Shown here in pieces: positions 26,595 to 34,970 of a stretch of 64,000 nt of DNA (positions are counted from its first letter, which is position 1; every line of letters begins with the position of its first letter). The position numbers and the translations under genes are program-made. Below the pieces are notes generated by a model, which made no database searches, was not told where the DNA came from, and saw nothing but the letters and a program-made list of their open reading frames with translations. Source of the stretch: UBA288 sp050178135 (GTDB lineage Archaea; Halobacteriota; Methanomicrobia; Methanomicrobiales; Methanospirillaceae). Location of the stretch: positions 1-64,000 of the forward strand of contig JBFXGJ010000005.1 in the NCBI GenBank assembly GCA_050178135.1. The letters run 5' to 3'.

Positions 26595-26900
26595 ATGCCG
26601 GCTTCTTTCATCGCGGCGGGGGGGCTCGTCGTGGAGACTGAACCGCTTGCGGACTGGGTTATCGCCACCCTCGCGGTCGCCGGGGCCTTACGGATCGGCA
26701 CCGAGCTCGGGCCCCGGTGGGCTACAGCCCTCGCCGGGGTGGTGCGAACCTGTGCCGAGGAAGCGGCCGCCTGGCGGGACGCGAAGGAGGACGGCGAGAT
26801 CACGGACGAGGAGGCCCGCGCCCTGGCCAGTGCGGTCGACCGGTTCTTTTCCCGGGTCGCCGCCCTGAGCGCGGACCTGATCGAGGAGGGGCGGCGATGA
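26595..26900 (+). CDS. Small helical protein, possibly of phage origin
   Basis: A 101-aa protein with a strong AAGGAGG ribosome site ten bases before the ATG. The N-terminal half has two mildly hydrophobic helices (WVIATLAVAGALRIGTEL; RWATALAGVVRTC), the C-terminal half is charged and helical and includes a KEDGEITDEEARAL segment like those seen in phage small proteins. No family can be named. Its stop overlaps by 4 bp an 18-codon open frame (26897-26953, MSRVVIAARDSSPV...), which looks like the truncated start of a second gene, so this may be a remnant of a longer element. Confidence 0.45.
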   Translation: MPASFIAAGGLVVETEPLADWVIATLAVAGALRIGTELGPRWATALAGVVRTCAEEAAAWRDAKEDGEITDEEARALASAVDRFFSRVAALSADLIEEGRR

Positions 26901-26953
26901 GCCGGGTCGTGATCGCGGCCCGCGACTCGTCGCCGGTTCTTTTCAGACCGTGA

Positions 26954-27367
26954 TGAAACATCGACATCGGAATATCCAATGCTCCACGATCTGCCATCGC
27001 TCAAAAACGGTTCATCGGATGATCATCGGCACCCGGGAGACCAGTCTCAAGGCTATCACCGATCCCGCTGCGCCGGGAGTCGACACCGCCGGGGCTCCAT
27101 GATTCGAGTTCTCCTGGTTCCGTAGTGATTCTGGATCGAGGGACACACCACACAACAGAACGTTCGCAACGCCCCCACCGACGATGTGCGAACGGTGCGA
27201 TTTTATTGTCGGATATTCGTCCGATCTCCCCTCCGCCGGGGGCGATCGCCCCAGGGCAGCCCGTGGAGCATGACCTGGCTGGCCACGGAGGGATGACTCT
27301 CCGTTCCCGAACCGGGAATTTATTGCGGACGGTGCACAGATCGTACCAGACCTCCACGGAGAGATCC
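26954..27367. other. Intergenic stretch with the promoter of the hydrolase gene
   Basis: About 410 bp of lower GC and no convincing gene. GGGAATTTATTGCGG near 27318-27332 is a TATA-like element about 40 nt before the ATG at 27368. Confidence 0.45.
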
Positions 27368-28297
27368 ATGCACGACGCACCCCGGGCTCACGATGCGGAA
27401 CGGATCGGAACGCTGTACCACCCGGACATGACCTCCATCGGCGCTGAAGCCGCCCGCGCCGGTCTCCCTCCGGTCCGCGCCGGCCGGCCGGGAGTTCACC
27501 TGCTCATCGTCGACATGCAGGTGGACTTCTGCCATGCCGACGGAGCCCTCTCCGTTCCGGGAGCCCGGGAGGACCTGCAGCGGCTCATTCGGTTTATCCT
27601 TCGGAACGCGGAGCAGATCTCCGGCATCACCTGCTCTCTGGATTCGCACCTCCCCCTGCAGATCTTCCATCCGGCCTGGTGGGCCGACAGGAACGGCGAG
27701 CACCCCCCACCGTTCACCATGATCGGGCACGAAGACCTGGTCGATGGCACCTGGGTCCCGTTACTGGAGCCGGAGTGGTCGGCCCAGTACACCCGGAGCC
27801 TGCGGCGGCTTGGCCGGAACGAACTGACCATCTGGCCGTATCACTGTCTTATCGGTAGTCCGGGCCACTGCCTCGATCCCGACCTCCTCGCCGCGGTCCT
27901 CTGGCATTCGCTTGCCCGGGGCACCCAGCCCACCTGGTGGATGAAAGGTAGCATTCCCGGGACCGAGCATTACTCCATACTCCGACCGGAAATCCCCGTC
28001 CCGGGACACCCTCTGAACACGGGGTGCCGGGAGCTTCTCGACCTGCTCGAGACATCGGATCTCATCTTCATTGCCGGCGAGGCGAAGAGCCACTGCGTGC
28101 TCGAGACCGTCGAGGACCTGGTGGAGGAGTATGCCGATCGGCCGGACGTCCTCGGGAGGGTCTTCGTGCTCCAGGACTGCACGAGTTCCATCCGTCACCC
28201 CGAGATAGACTACGAAGCCCTGGCGAATGCACGCTTCGCCGATTTCTCCCAGAAAGGGATTCACCTCGTCGACAGTACCGATCCCCTGCCCCTGTGA
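27368..28297 (+). CDS. Isochorismatase/nicotinamidase-family cysteine hydrolase
   Basis: A 309-aa cytoplasmic hydrolase. The catalytic triad of the family is visible: D49 (LLIVDMQVDFC), K193 (WWMKGS) and the nucleophile C243 (GEAKSHCVLET). Metal ligands are plausible at the DSHLPLQIFHP segment. At 309 aa it is longer than plain nicotinamidases (about 200), with insertions around 90-130 and 150-190, so it may act on another amide or ether substrate. ATG 27368 follows CGGAGAG by 4 nt. It stands alone; no NAD genes adjoin it. Confidence 0.8.
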   Translation: MHDAPRAHDAERIGTLYHPDMTSIGAEAARAGLPPVRAGRPGVHLLIVDMQVDFCHADGALSVPGAREDLQRLIRFILRNAEQISGITCSLDSHLPLQIFHPAWWADRNGEHPPPFTMIGHEDLVDGTWVPLLEPEWSAQYTRSLRRLGRNELTIWPYHCLIGSPGHCLDPDLLAAVLWHSLARGTQPTWWMKGSIPGTEHYSILRPEIPVPGHPLNTGCRELLDLLETSDLIFIAGEAKSHCVLETVEDLVEEYADRPDVLGRVFVLQDCTSSIRHPEIDYEALANARFADFSQKGIHLVDSTDPLPL

Positions 28298-29613
28298 CGT
28301 GGTCGTCGTGAACCGGGAGGAGAGCGGTCCGCGAGGGGAGAGGACGCGGCGGGCCATCTGGATCATCGCCGACCCGAAATGACCTCTGCGTCCCTCCTAA
28401 CTCTGCCGAATGATACAGATGTTGTTGACGAATGCCGGTTTCATCTCCGGTCATCTCCCGTTCTCCCCGTCAGCACGAATGAGCACGATGCTCCGTCTTC
28501 CGAGACCAGGGTCATGAATGAAATTCGCTGTTCACAGGCCCAACAAGGGATCTCATGCAGTGCCTGGTGTCTGATTCGAACCTGGGACTGGAAATCTGTC
28601 CCACGGGCGCTCCCCCTCCACCATCTCGTCCGACTGGTCCGGGACTCAGTCATGATTCGAGTGGAAGTAAAGGGCCAGCACGGGATCTCGGGAAAAGGCG
28701 CAAACGATGGGTCAGGGATCGGTCTCTCTGTTCGCAGCCCTCCTCCGGGGCTACACCTCGGCCTTCACCCACGCGACGTGGCGGTTCATCCTGTTCTGCG
28801 GTGCGGCCCTCTCCCCACGAACAGCAGTTGACAATGGGTTTACGGTGCGTGTACCTTCAACCGACAGGGGTGATCGCATGGAGCCGGGTACGGACTCGGC
28901 GGCCTTTCGCATCATCTATTGTGGAATGGCCACTGTGATGGCCGTGGGCCTGATCCACGGGAACGTATACACGAACAGGGGTTGTATTGATACGACGGTC
29001 GACCCCTGGAAAGCCTGCAGAGCGGCGCGACACCTATCACAACGTCATGGCCATCAGCCTCCCCGGGAACGCCCACGGGGCGCATGTCCCCGAGCAGGAT
29101 ATGTTCATCCTGCAGCGTGACCCGGCCCGGAATATCGTTTCAGGGCAGCGTTTTTTCCGGTGTGACGATCGCCCCGGACAGCCGGCCCCGCGATCGCAGG
29201 ATCTTGCGATGGAGCTGAAGAAATGACTCCTGTGGGACGGTTCATCGAGGACGACCCGGACTCGTTCCAATGGAGCCGCGAACCGATCACACCCGGGGAG
29301 AAGCAACGGGCATGGGGATCTATGCAGGTGGCTGATCCAGAACTGACCGGATCCACACGAACCGGGCACCGTCGCTGTGCTGGGTTGAGGTGAATGCGAC
29401 CGGGGTTGCATGAACCGAGGTTGCCGGCAGAGACGGGAGGGAGGACCCAGGTTCCGGTCGTCCTCTGTCCCGGCGCAGGGGAACCACCCTGAAAGCGCTT
29501 TTCGATAAACCTCGCAGGGTGCACCGGGGGCAACCGCTGAGAATGGTTCCATACTCCCCATTCCGGGAAAGGCTTCAATAGACAGGAGCGACGAGTGCAG
29601 TCCTGGGTTTCGT
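28298..29613. other. Gene-poor stretch with short coding remnants
   Basis: About 1.3 kb with no complete recognisable gene. A frame at 28707-28840 reads like the N-terminal part of a transposase (SAFTHATWRFILFCGAALSPRT) and then breaks off. A frame at 28987-29226 (79 aa, TTG start) has genome-like codon use and reads HNVMAISLPGNAHGAH then VPEQDMFILQRDPARN; its TGA overlaps the ATG of another frame (29223-29393, 56 aa, MTPVGRFIEDDPDSFQW). I interpret the region as decayed mobile or accessory genes. Confidence 0.4.
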
Positions 29614-30390
29614 ATGAAGGTGCTCGTCGTGATGGGCAGCCCGAGAAAGGGCAACACCTACCGTGCGGCTGAACGAATCCGGGAACTGATGCAGGCTGGA
29701 GGGACTGTCGAGTTCGAGTACCTCTGGCTCAGGGACGTTGACCTGTTGCCATGCCGGGGGTGCGCGGTCTGTGTCGGAAAGGGAGAGGAGTACTGTCCGA
29801 ACAGGGACGACATGCCGGCGATCGTGCAGAAGATGCATACCACGGACGGTATCATCCTCGCCTCGCCGGTCTACAGCTGGATGGTCCCGGGGCAGCTCAA
29901 AGTCTTCATCGACCGGCTCAGCTACACCATGCATCGCCCGCGGTTCTACGACAAGAAGGCGCTCATCCTCGTGACCGGGATGTTGAGCACCGGGTTGGTC
30001 GAGGACTACCTCACACGGGTGGCCCGGTTCTGGGCGGTCGAGGTCGCGGGAACGGCCGGTTTGATCACGCCGCCCACGGTCTCTGCCCGCACACAGGAGA
30101 AGAACGAGCGGATCCTCGAGAAGGCCGCCGCGTCCTTCTTCCTGGCCCTCCAGCCCGGGCGGCGAACGAGCCCCAGGCTCAGGCAGATCTTCATGTTTCG
30201 CGCCGGGCGGGCGCTCGTTGACGAGCAGGCGGACGAGACTCCGGTTGATCACCGGTACTGGAAGGAGCATGGGTGGCTCGAGCCAGGCACCCGGTATTAC
30301 ATTGATGCGCCGATCAACCCTGTCTACTCCGCGATCGGCGGGTTCATGGAGTTCGTGATGAGGTGGGCGATCCGAATGGACTGGTTCTAG
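29614..30390 (+). CDS. Flavodoxin-like NAD(P)H-dependent oxidoreductase
   Basis: A 258-aa FMN protein. The N-terminus KVLVVMGSPRKGNTYRA is the phosphate-binding loop of the NADPH-dependent FMN reductase/iron-sulfur flavoprotein group; LPCRGCAVCVGKGEEYC holds a C-x2-C-x2-C...C cluster-like set of cysteines and ILASPVYSWMVPGQLKVFIDR is the second flavin loop. It is longer than most at the C-terminus (about 80 extra residues, ending WAIRMDWF). Related methanogen proteins act in redox or oxidative-stress defence. The ATG has no strong ribosome site. Confidence 0.8.
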   Translation: MKVLVVMGSPRKGNTYRAAERIRELMQAGGTVEFEYLWLRDVDLLPCRGCAVCVGKGEEYCPNRDDMPAIVQKMHTTDGIILASPVYSWMVPGQLKVFIDRLSYTMHRPRFYDKKALILVTGMLSTGLVEDYLTRVARFWAVEVAGTAGLITPPTVSARTQEKNERILEKAAASFFLALQPGRRTSPRLRQIFMFRAGRALVDEQADETPVDHRYWKEHGWLEPGTRYYIDAPINPVYSAIGGFMEFVMRWAIRMDWF

Positions 30391-30559
30391 GAACGGGTTC
30401 CCGTACCCCTCATCGTTTGGCCCAAGGCTTCGGTGTCGGGGTGCGAGGCCGGTGAACCTGGTCGGTTCTTGTCGTGTCCTTGCCGGGGCACGTGGCGAGG
30501 TTGACGGGAGACTCGAATGCTCGGGGCCGAATCCCGGTGAGTGCCGGAAAGGATAGGAG

Positions 30560-31393
30560 TTATGATCGTGCGAGAAGCTCGATCAGCTCGTCGCAACCGC
30601 CGCTCCTGACATATTCCGTGTGCTCATCAATCGTCACGAAACGCTGTCCCGTGATGGTGCTGCAGAGCATCTGCTGCCCGGTAGCACCGCGAAATGCCTC
30701 CAGCAGGCGCTTCGCTTCCGGATTGGTGTATGCGGATCTCCCTGGGTGGTCCCTGCACCAGGCGAGGCTCTTCATCCAGATCGCGGCTCCCAGGGCGCCG
30801 CAGGCGTCCCCGCTCAGACCGAGCCCTCCGGCAAATCCGGCGACCATGACCATCTGTGTGTCGCTGGCCCCCATTCTCCTCGCTACCTCGGAGGCGCAAC
30901 TCATCGACATGCAGGGTGAACCCGTCTCGCCGTCGGTCAGCCCCCCGGTTGCTGACCGGATCGCTTCCGGAGCCCACTGTTCCGCCAGGTCGAAACAGTA
31001 CCGGAACCTCCCGGAGAGGAGGTACCTGGCCATGGAGAGCCTCCTGGTCATATCACACCCGGTGACGTCCCGGCAGTCGATGCTTTTTGCCCGCTCCACG
31101 AACGATTTCATCAGGTGCTGCGTCGCCGTGATGGCCAGGCCGATGGCCCGATCGCGGTCTTCGCACCGGCGATGCGCTTCCGCTCCAGTGGCCAGTGCGG
31201 AACCCCAGAGCATGCCGCATTGATGGCCGTGCCCCATGATTCCGCCTGCCAGGGGGTCCGCGGCGCGTTCCTCCAGTTCCGATGGAGATCCGAATCCACG
31301 GTTCAGTACATGGCAGAAGGTACGTGAGCAGGTACCCAATCTTCGGAACACCTTCCTGGTGTCCTGTGGGGTGGTGATCGTGTCTGGATTCAT
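30560..31393 (-). CDS. C_GCAxxG_C_C family redox protein
   Basis: A 277-aa protein related to the C_GCAxxG_C_C group of putative redox proteins, which often sit near flavoproteins and electron carriers. The hallmark appears as GLGLSGDACGALGAAIW; earlier cysteines occur in GHGHQCGMLWGSAL, a CEDRD segment and a GSPCMSMSC stretch. ATG 31393 is chosen over the longer frame because it has GGGAG upstream and the earlier part is not protein-like. It converges on the flavoprotein gene across 170 bp. Substrate unknown. Confidence 0.65.
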   Translation of the reverse strand: MNPDTITTPQDTRKVFRRLGTCSRTFCHVLNRGFGSPSELEERAADPLAGGIMGHGHQCGMLWGSALATGAEAHRRCEDRDRAIGLAITATQHLMKSFVERAKSIDCRDVTGCDMTRRLSMARYLLSGRFRYCFDLAEQWAPEAIRSATGGLTDGETGSPCMSMSCASEVARRMGASDTQMVMVAGFAGGLGLSGDACGALGAAIWMKSLAWCRDHPGRSAYTNPEAKRLLEAFRGATGQQMLCSTITGQRFVTIDEHTEYVRSGGCDELIELLARS

Positions 31394-31840
31394 TCGTCTT
31401 CCATCTCCCGGGCTCGGCGAATTCTGCACGGTCCCCGTCCTCGGTACCGTTGCTTGGTTTCCCTGTCATGATGATGATTCCGAATTCTGCCTATCCCCGG
31501 AGGGTTGGTGGGCCTCGGCGATCTCATGGGAGATCCTCGACACGCTCCGGTGGGGCTGGACGTTCCATTGACATCGCACACGATTCCGTGACTTGATCGT
31601 CGCGGCACCCTCCTGGATTCCTGTAGCGAAAACCACGATCGTCTACCATACCCCGGGGCGTCGCCCTGGAGAGATCCGGGTTGATTGGGTAACGGATTTG
31701 CGAAAAAGAACGAGACCGGACCTGCAGGCGGTCGAAGAACCAGGCGATGTGGGCGAATCCCATCCGGCCGTTGCCATTCACGTCGGATTCGTGCTGGCAA
31801 TCATGGTTCGTGCCAGAGGGGAGACGGTCGGCGTGCTCGA
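31394..31840. pseudogene. Decayed dockerin-like fragment
   Basis: On the minus strand near 31690-31790 one frame reads DVNGNGRMGFAHIAWFFDRLQ, a close relative of the first calcium-loop repeat (DVNGNGRTDFADVTLLFNNL) of the dockerin-like domains elsewhere in the window, but with the conserved Asp residues changed to Gly and His. It is out of frame with the 121-aa gene just upstream and has no second repeat. This is a relic of a dockerin-tailed gene; the rest of the stretch holds nothing else I can identify. Confidence 0.45.
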
Positions 31841-32206
31841 TCAGTCATCCACCGAACCCGGGCGTTCGTCCGGATCGGCTGACCCCTGGGGCTGGTACGG
31901 CCATCCGTCGATCATCACGCACCGGGCCCCGGTCGCCATCTCGACCCATTGACCCTCGGGAATGTCGATCAGGTAGGCGTCCGGGTTGCTCTCCCAACCG
32001 TACGGACAGAGGAGTACATCCCCATTCACGATCAACTGGACGGTGATCCAGTCGTCGGGATTGGAGGGATCGCCGAGCATCGGCAGGAGACTGGCGATGT
32101 ACAGGGTTCCGCCCCCTTCGCGAGACTCGACGCAATTGAGTAAGGCGCCCACCTCGTAGGCGGTCCCGTCATAGCAGTTGATCCAGTCACCAATCCAGGT
32201 GCCCAT
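31841..32206 (-). CDS. Hypothetical 121-aa protein
   Basis: A compact open frame with strongly GC-rich third positions, so probably a real or recently living gene. It is rich in Trp, Asp and Gly (MGTWIGDWINCYDG; LCPYGWESNPDAYLID; QWVEMATGARCVMIDGWPYQP) and has four cysteines; no signal peptide or known motif. The decayed dockerin fragment follows about 50 bp after its stop in another frame, so it may be the surviving piece of a longer secreted protein. Confidence 0.4.
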   Translation of the reverse strand: MGTWIGDWINCYDGTAYEVGALLNCVESREGGGTLYIASLLPMLGDPSNPDDWITVQLIVNGDVLLCPYGWESNPDAYLIDIPEGQWVEMATGARCVMIDGWPYQPQGSADPDERPGSVDD

Positions 32207-32633
32207 ACAGAGCCCCGTCGCACTACCAGGCAGCCTCGATCAACACCCTCGTCGTGTCTTCCCGGTGTCCGAGACGAATCCAGTTATCCGGCGGTAGTAC
32301 ACTGACCGATACGAACCGCCTTCAAGGGCATCGCTGCCTCCGCCGGGCCCAGGGCACGGTGCATCGGTCTGCCCTCGATCTCGAGCCCGAACGGGCGGTA
32401 TGCCGCTCTATCGATCTTTCAGGTGATGGGCGGGAGCTCATCGACCGTGTTTGAGTTCGACGTGCGCCTCCCACAGGCCATCGACCGCCGTTCGTCTTGA
32501 AGGCTCTGGTGTTCGGGCGATGCTCGAGGTCGGGCGCGAACATCGAGGTCCAGGACTTGGCGCTGATCGAAGTCCACCTGCTCACCCACGGCTCGGGCGA
32601 TGGTGAATGGAGGGGGCAGGGGTCGGCCCAGCC
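32207..32633. other. Intergenic stretch without a gene
   Basis: About 430 bp. Frames here are short, mutually inconsistent and lack recognisable sequence. It separates the accessory stretch from the MATE-MarR pair. Confidence 0.45.
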
Positions 32634-34058
32634 CTACTCCCTCTCCGCCGACGCCGTCGCGTGAAGCCGGATCAACCGTTCCACGAAGAACCGGGCCCAG
32701 GCGTAGCCGAAGAGGCCGCCGAGGACGTCGCCGATCACGATCCCCCACCAGATCCCGACCTCGCCGAGATCGAGCGCGATACCCAGCACGTACGCCGAGA
32801 TCGCGATGAAGACCAGGTTCCGGAAGAGGTTCACGATGAGCGAGTTGATCCCCCTCCCGGTCCCCTGGAAGACCGAGCCCGAGACGATGCCCGGAGGAAC
32901 GAACGGGAAGAAGAAACACATCACCGCGAGGAACGCCGCGATCTGCGGCGCGAGGTGCGCGCTCTCGGGGGAGTAGGTGAAGATCCAGGCGATCGGATGG
33001 GCGAAGACGTAGGTGACCGCGCTGATGACGAGGGCGATCACGACCCCCAGGCCGGTCGCGAATCGGTGGGCGACGCGGAGCTTCACGAACTCGCGTGCCC
33101 CGTACGCGGCTCCTGCAACCGAGACCACCGACGTGCCGATCGCGGCAATCGGGATGATCGCGAATATGACGACACGCCACCCTGCCGTGTAGACGGCGAC
33201 AGCGTCGGTCCCCGCCGACAGGACCAGCATCCAGTTCACCAGGATTGCGAGAACGGACATCAGCCCGAACTCGAGCGAGGCCGGCAGCCCCACGCGGAGC
33301 ATGTCGGCGATGATCGAGCGGTCGAAGGAGAACCGGTGCCACGAGAAGGAGAGGTAGGTGTCCTTCTTGACGTAGAACCAGTAGAGGAGGACGGCGGAGA
33401 CCATCGCCATCGAGAGGAGCGCGCCCCACGCGGCCCCGGCGATCCCGAGCCCGGCCCAGTAGATCAGGACCGGGTCCAGGATGATGTTCAGGACCGACGA
33501 GGCGGCCATCGCGTACATCGTCCGCTTCGAGTCTCCCTCGGCGCGGAGCACGGCGTAGCCGATGTTCACGAAGAGCAGGAGCACCATCCCGCCGAAGATG
33601 ACGCGGCCGTAGTCAGCGGCAAGGCCGGCGGTCTCGCCTGCCCCGAAGAGGAGCGCGATCGGTTCGGCGAAGACGACCAGGGGGAGGGTCAGCACGGCCG
33701 CAAGGCCGATCGCCAGGGCGAACGCATGGAGCCCCGCCCGATTCGCTCCCTCCCGGTCGCAGGCCCCGATCCGGCGGGCGATAACCGAGGTGGCACCCGC
33801 CCCGATACCGTTGCCGAGTCCCATCAGGGCCATGAAGAGCGGGGTGACGAACCCGATCGCGGCCATTGCGTCCGACCCGAGCCCCGCGACCCAGATCGCG
33901 TTCACGATGTTGTAGGTCGACATCAGGAGCATTGCGGCGATCATCGGGGCCGAGAGGCGGATGATCGCGGTCTTCGGGTCCCCGCGCAGCAGGGCGACGC
34001 CGGCGGTCTCGGGCCGGCGCGGGAGGCATATCTCCCCGTTCTCGCCGATCTCACTCAC
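32634..34058 (-). CDS. MATE-family multidrug exporter
   Basis: A 474-aa, 12-helix sodium- or proton-driven efflux protein of the cytoplasmic membrane. The family patterns are the first helix LSAPMIAAMLLMSTYNIVNAIWVAGLGSDA (interrupted here only by normal family residues), ALGLG-like MGLGNGIGAGATSVIARRIG and the second-half repeat beginning at ILVNWMLV. The start is GTG 34058 (VSEIGENG), overlapping the end of the MarR gene by 8 bp; the longer frame lies inside marR. The pair forms a regulator-exporter operon for toxic organic compounds or signalling molecules. Confidence 0.88.
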   Translation of the reverse strand: MSEIGENGEICLPRRPETAGVALLRGDPKTAIIRLSAPMIAAMLLMSTYNIVNAIWVAGLGSDAMAAIGFVTPLFMALMGLGNGIGAGATSVIARRIGACDREGANRAGLHAFALAIGLAAVLTLPLVVFAEPIALLFGAGETAGLAADYGRVIFGGMVLLLFVNIGYAVLRAEGDSKRTMYAMAASSVLNIILDPVLIYWAGLGIAGAAWGALLSMAMVSAVLLYWFYVKKDTYLSFSWHRFSFDRSIIADMLRVGLPASLEFGLMSVLAILVNWMLVLSAGTDAVAVYTAGWRVVIFAIIPIAAIGTSVVSVAGAAYGAREFVKLRVAHRFATGLGVVIALVISAVTYVFAHPIAWIFTYSPESAHLAPQIAAFLAVMCFFFPFVPPGIVSGSVFQGTGRGINSLIVNLFRNLVFIAISAYVLGIALDLGEVGIWWGIVIGDVLGGLFGYAWARFFVERLIRLHATASAERE

Positions 34059-34491
34059 GACAGCACCTCCCTTCCAGGCAGGTCGCCGCCATCCTCGCGA
34101 CAAGACATCGGATGGCGGCGCGCTCCTCGAGGTCGAGGTCCGCGGTCACCCGGTCCTCCCACTCCCGGTTGATCCGGCGGATCTCCGGGACGAGCGCCTC
34201 GCCCTCGCGTGTCAGGAAGAGGCGCACGGCCCGCCGGTCCGCGGGATCGACCTCGCGGCGGATGAGCCCGGCCTCTTCGAGCCCCCGGGCCGCGCGGGCG
34301 ACGGCTCCCTTGTCGAAGTGGAAGTGCCGGGCGAGCGACTCCTGGGTGACGTTCTGGCCGGTGGAGAGGCGGAGCAGGATCGGGACCTGGGCGATCAGCA
34401 GCCCCAGGGGCCGGAGCTGCTCGTTCATCGTGGCGTAGTGGTGCCGGAGCACAATGGAGAGGTGACGGGCAAGGGGTATCTCGGTGGACAT
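34051..34491 (-). CDS. MarR-family transcriptional regulator
   Basis: A 146-aa winged-helix repressor. The central DNA-binding region reads VTQESLARHFHFDKGAVARAARGLEEAGLI then RREVDPADRRAVRLFLTREG, the standard MarR recognition helix and wing; N- and C-terminal helices form the dimer interface. It is the first gene of the operon with the MATE exporter, which it most likely represses. Two tandem dyads in its promoter are good operator candidates. Confidence 0.9.
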   Translation of the reverse strand: MSTEIPLARHLSIVLRHHYATMNEQLRPLGLLIAQVPILLRLSTGQNVTQESLARHFHFDKGAVARAARGLEEAGLIRREVDPADRRAVRLFLTREGEALVPEIRRINREWEDRVTADLDLEERAAIRCLVARMAATCLEGRCCRE

Positions 34492-34529
34492 GATATTCGA
34501 GATTGGGGGTACCCGTACGACGCGCCGGG

Positions 34530-34565
34530 TGATAAAGTTGATGAAGCAACAGTTGAGCGGTCAAC
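34530..34565 (-). promoter_or_regulatory. marR-MATE promoter with two tandem operator dyads
   Basis: On the minus strand ACTTTATCAC (34530-34539) is a TATA-type element about 40 nt before the marR ATG. Overlapping and upstream of it are GTTGATGAAGCAAC (34537-34550) and GTTGAGCGGTCAAC (34552-34565), two 14-bp dyads with centres 15 bp apart. Both end in GTTGA/CAAC half-sites. Autoregulation by the MarR protein is inferred. Confidence 0.5.
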
Positions 34566-34970
34566 GGTTTCGCCCCGGCCGCGAGCGTGCAGGTCGAAGG
34601 TATCCTGGATGGAACAACTGTTTTTTCCTCCTGCGGGCGTTCTCCGTCCTCTGTTCTGAGTCGCATCTGAGTCGCTGTTTACGAGGGGGAGGCGCGCTCA
34701 TGCCCGGCGAGAGCGACCATCATGACGGCCCAGAAATGGGTCGGAGATGCAAAAAAATGGGAGACTTAGTCCAGAAGGCGGGGACCAGGAGTGCCGTGCG
34801 CACCCTGCCATCGCCGATCGAGAGCGTCGTGGCGTTCGCCGCGATCGTCGAGAACGTCCCTGCGAACACCCCCTCTCTTCGCCCGGCGCCCCATCCTCGG
34901 GGCGCCGCTCACCTTCCGCCGGCAGGTGGATCCGTAAGACCCAATGGTCAAGCGGTGCGATCCTTATCTC
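34566..34970. other. Intergenic stretch without a gene
   Basis: About 400 bp between divergent genes. It contains T- and A-rich spots (GTTTTTTCC near 34620 and AAAAAAATGGG near 34750) but no frame that looks coding. The short CTTATCTC just before 34971 could be part of the next promoter or ribosome region. Confidence 0.4.

Noticed and set aside
26246..26641. 131-residue frame in the intergenic stretch
   Set aside because: Low-complexity Arg/Ser/Pro content and it overlaps the better-supported small gene at 26595.
28379..28831. 150-residue frame after the hydrolase gene
   Set aside because: Codon use is not gene-like, there is no ribosome site, and the frame overlaps the better transposase-like fragment.
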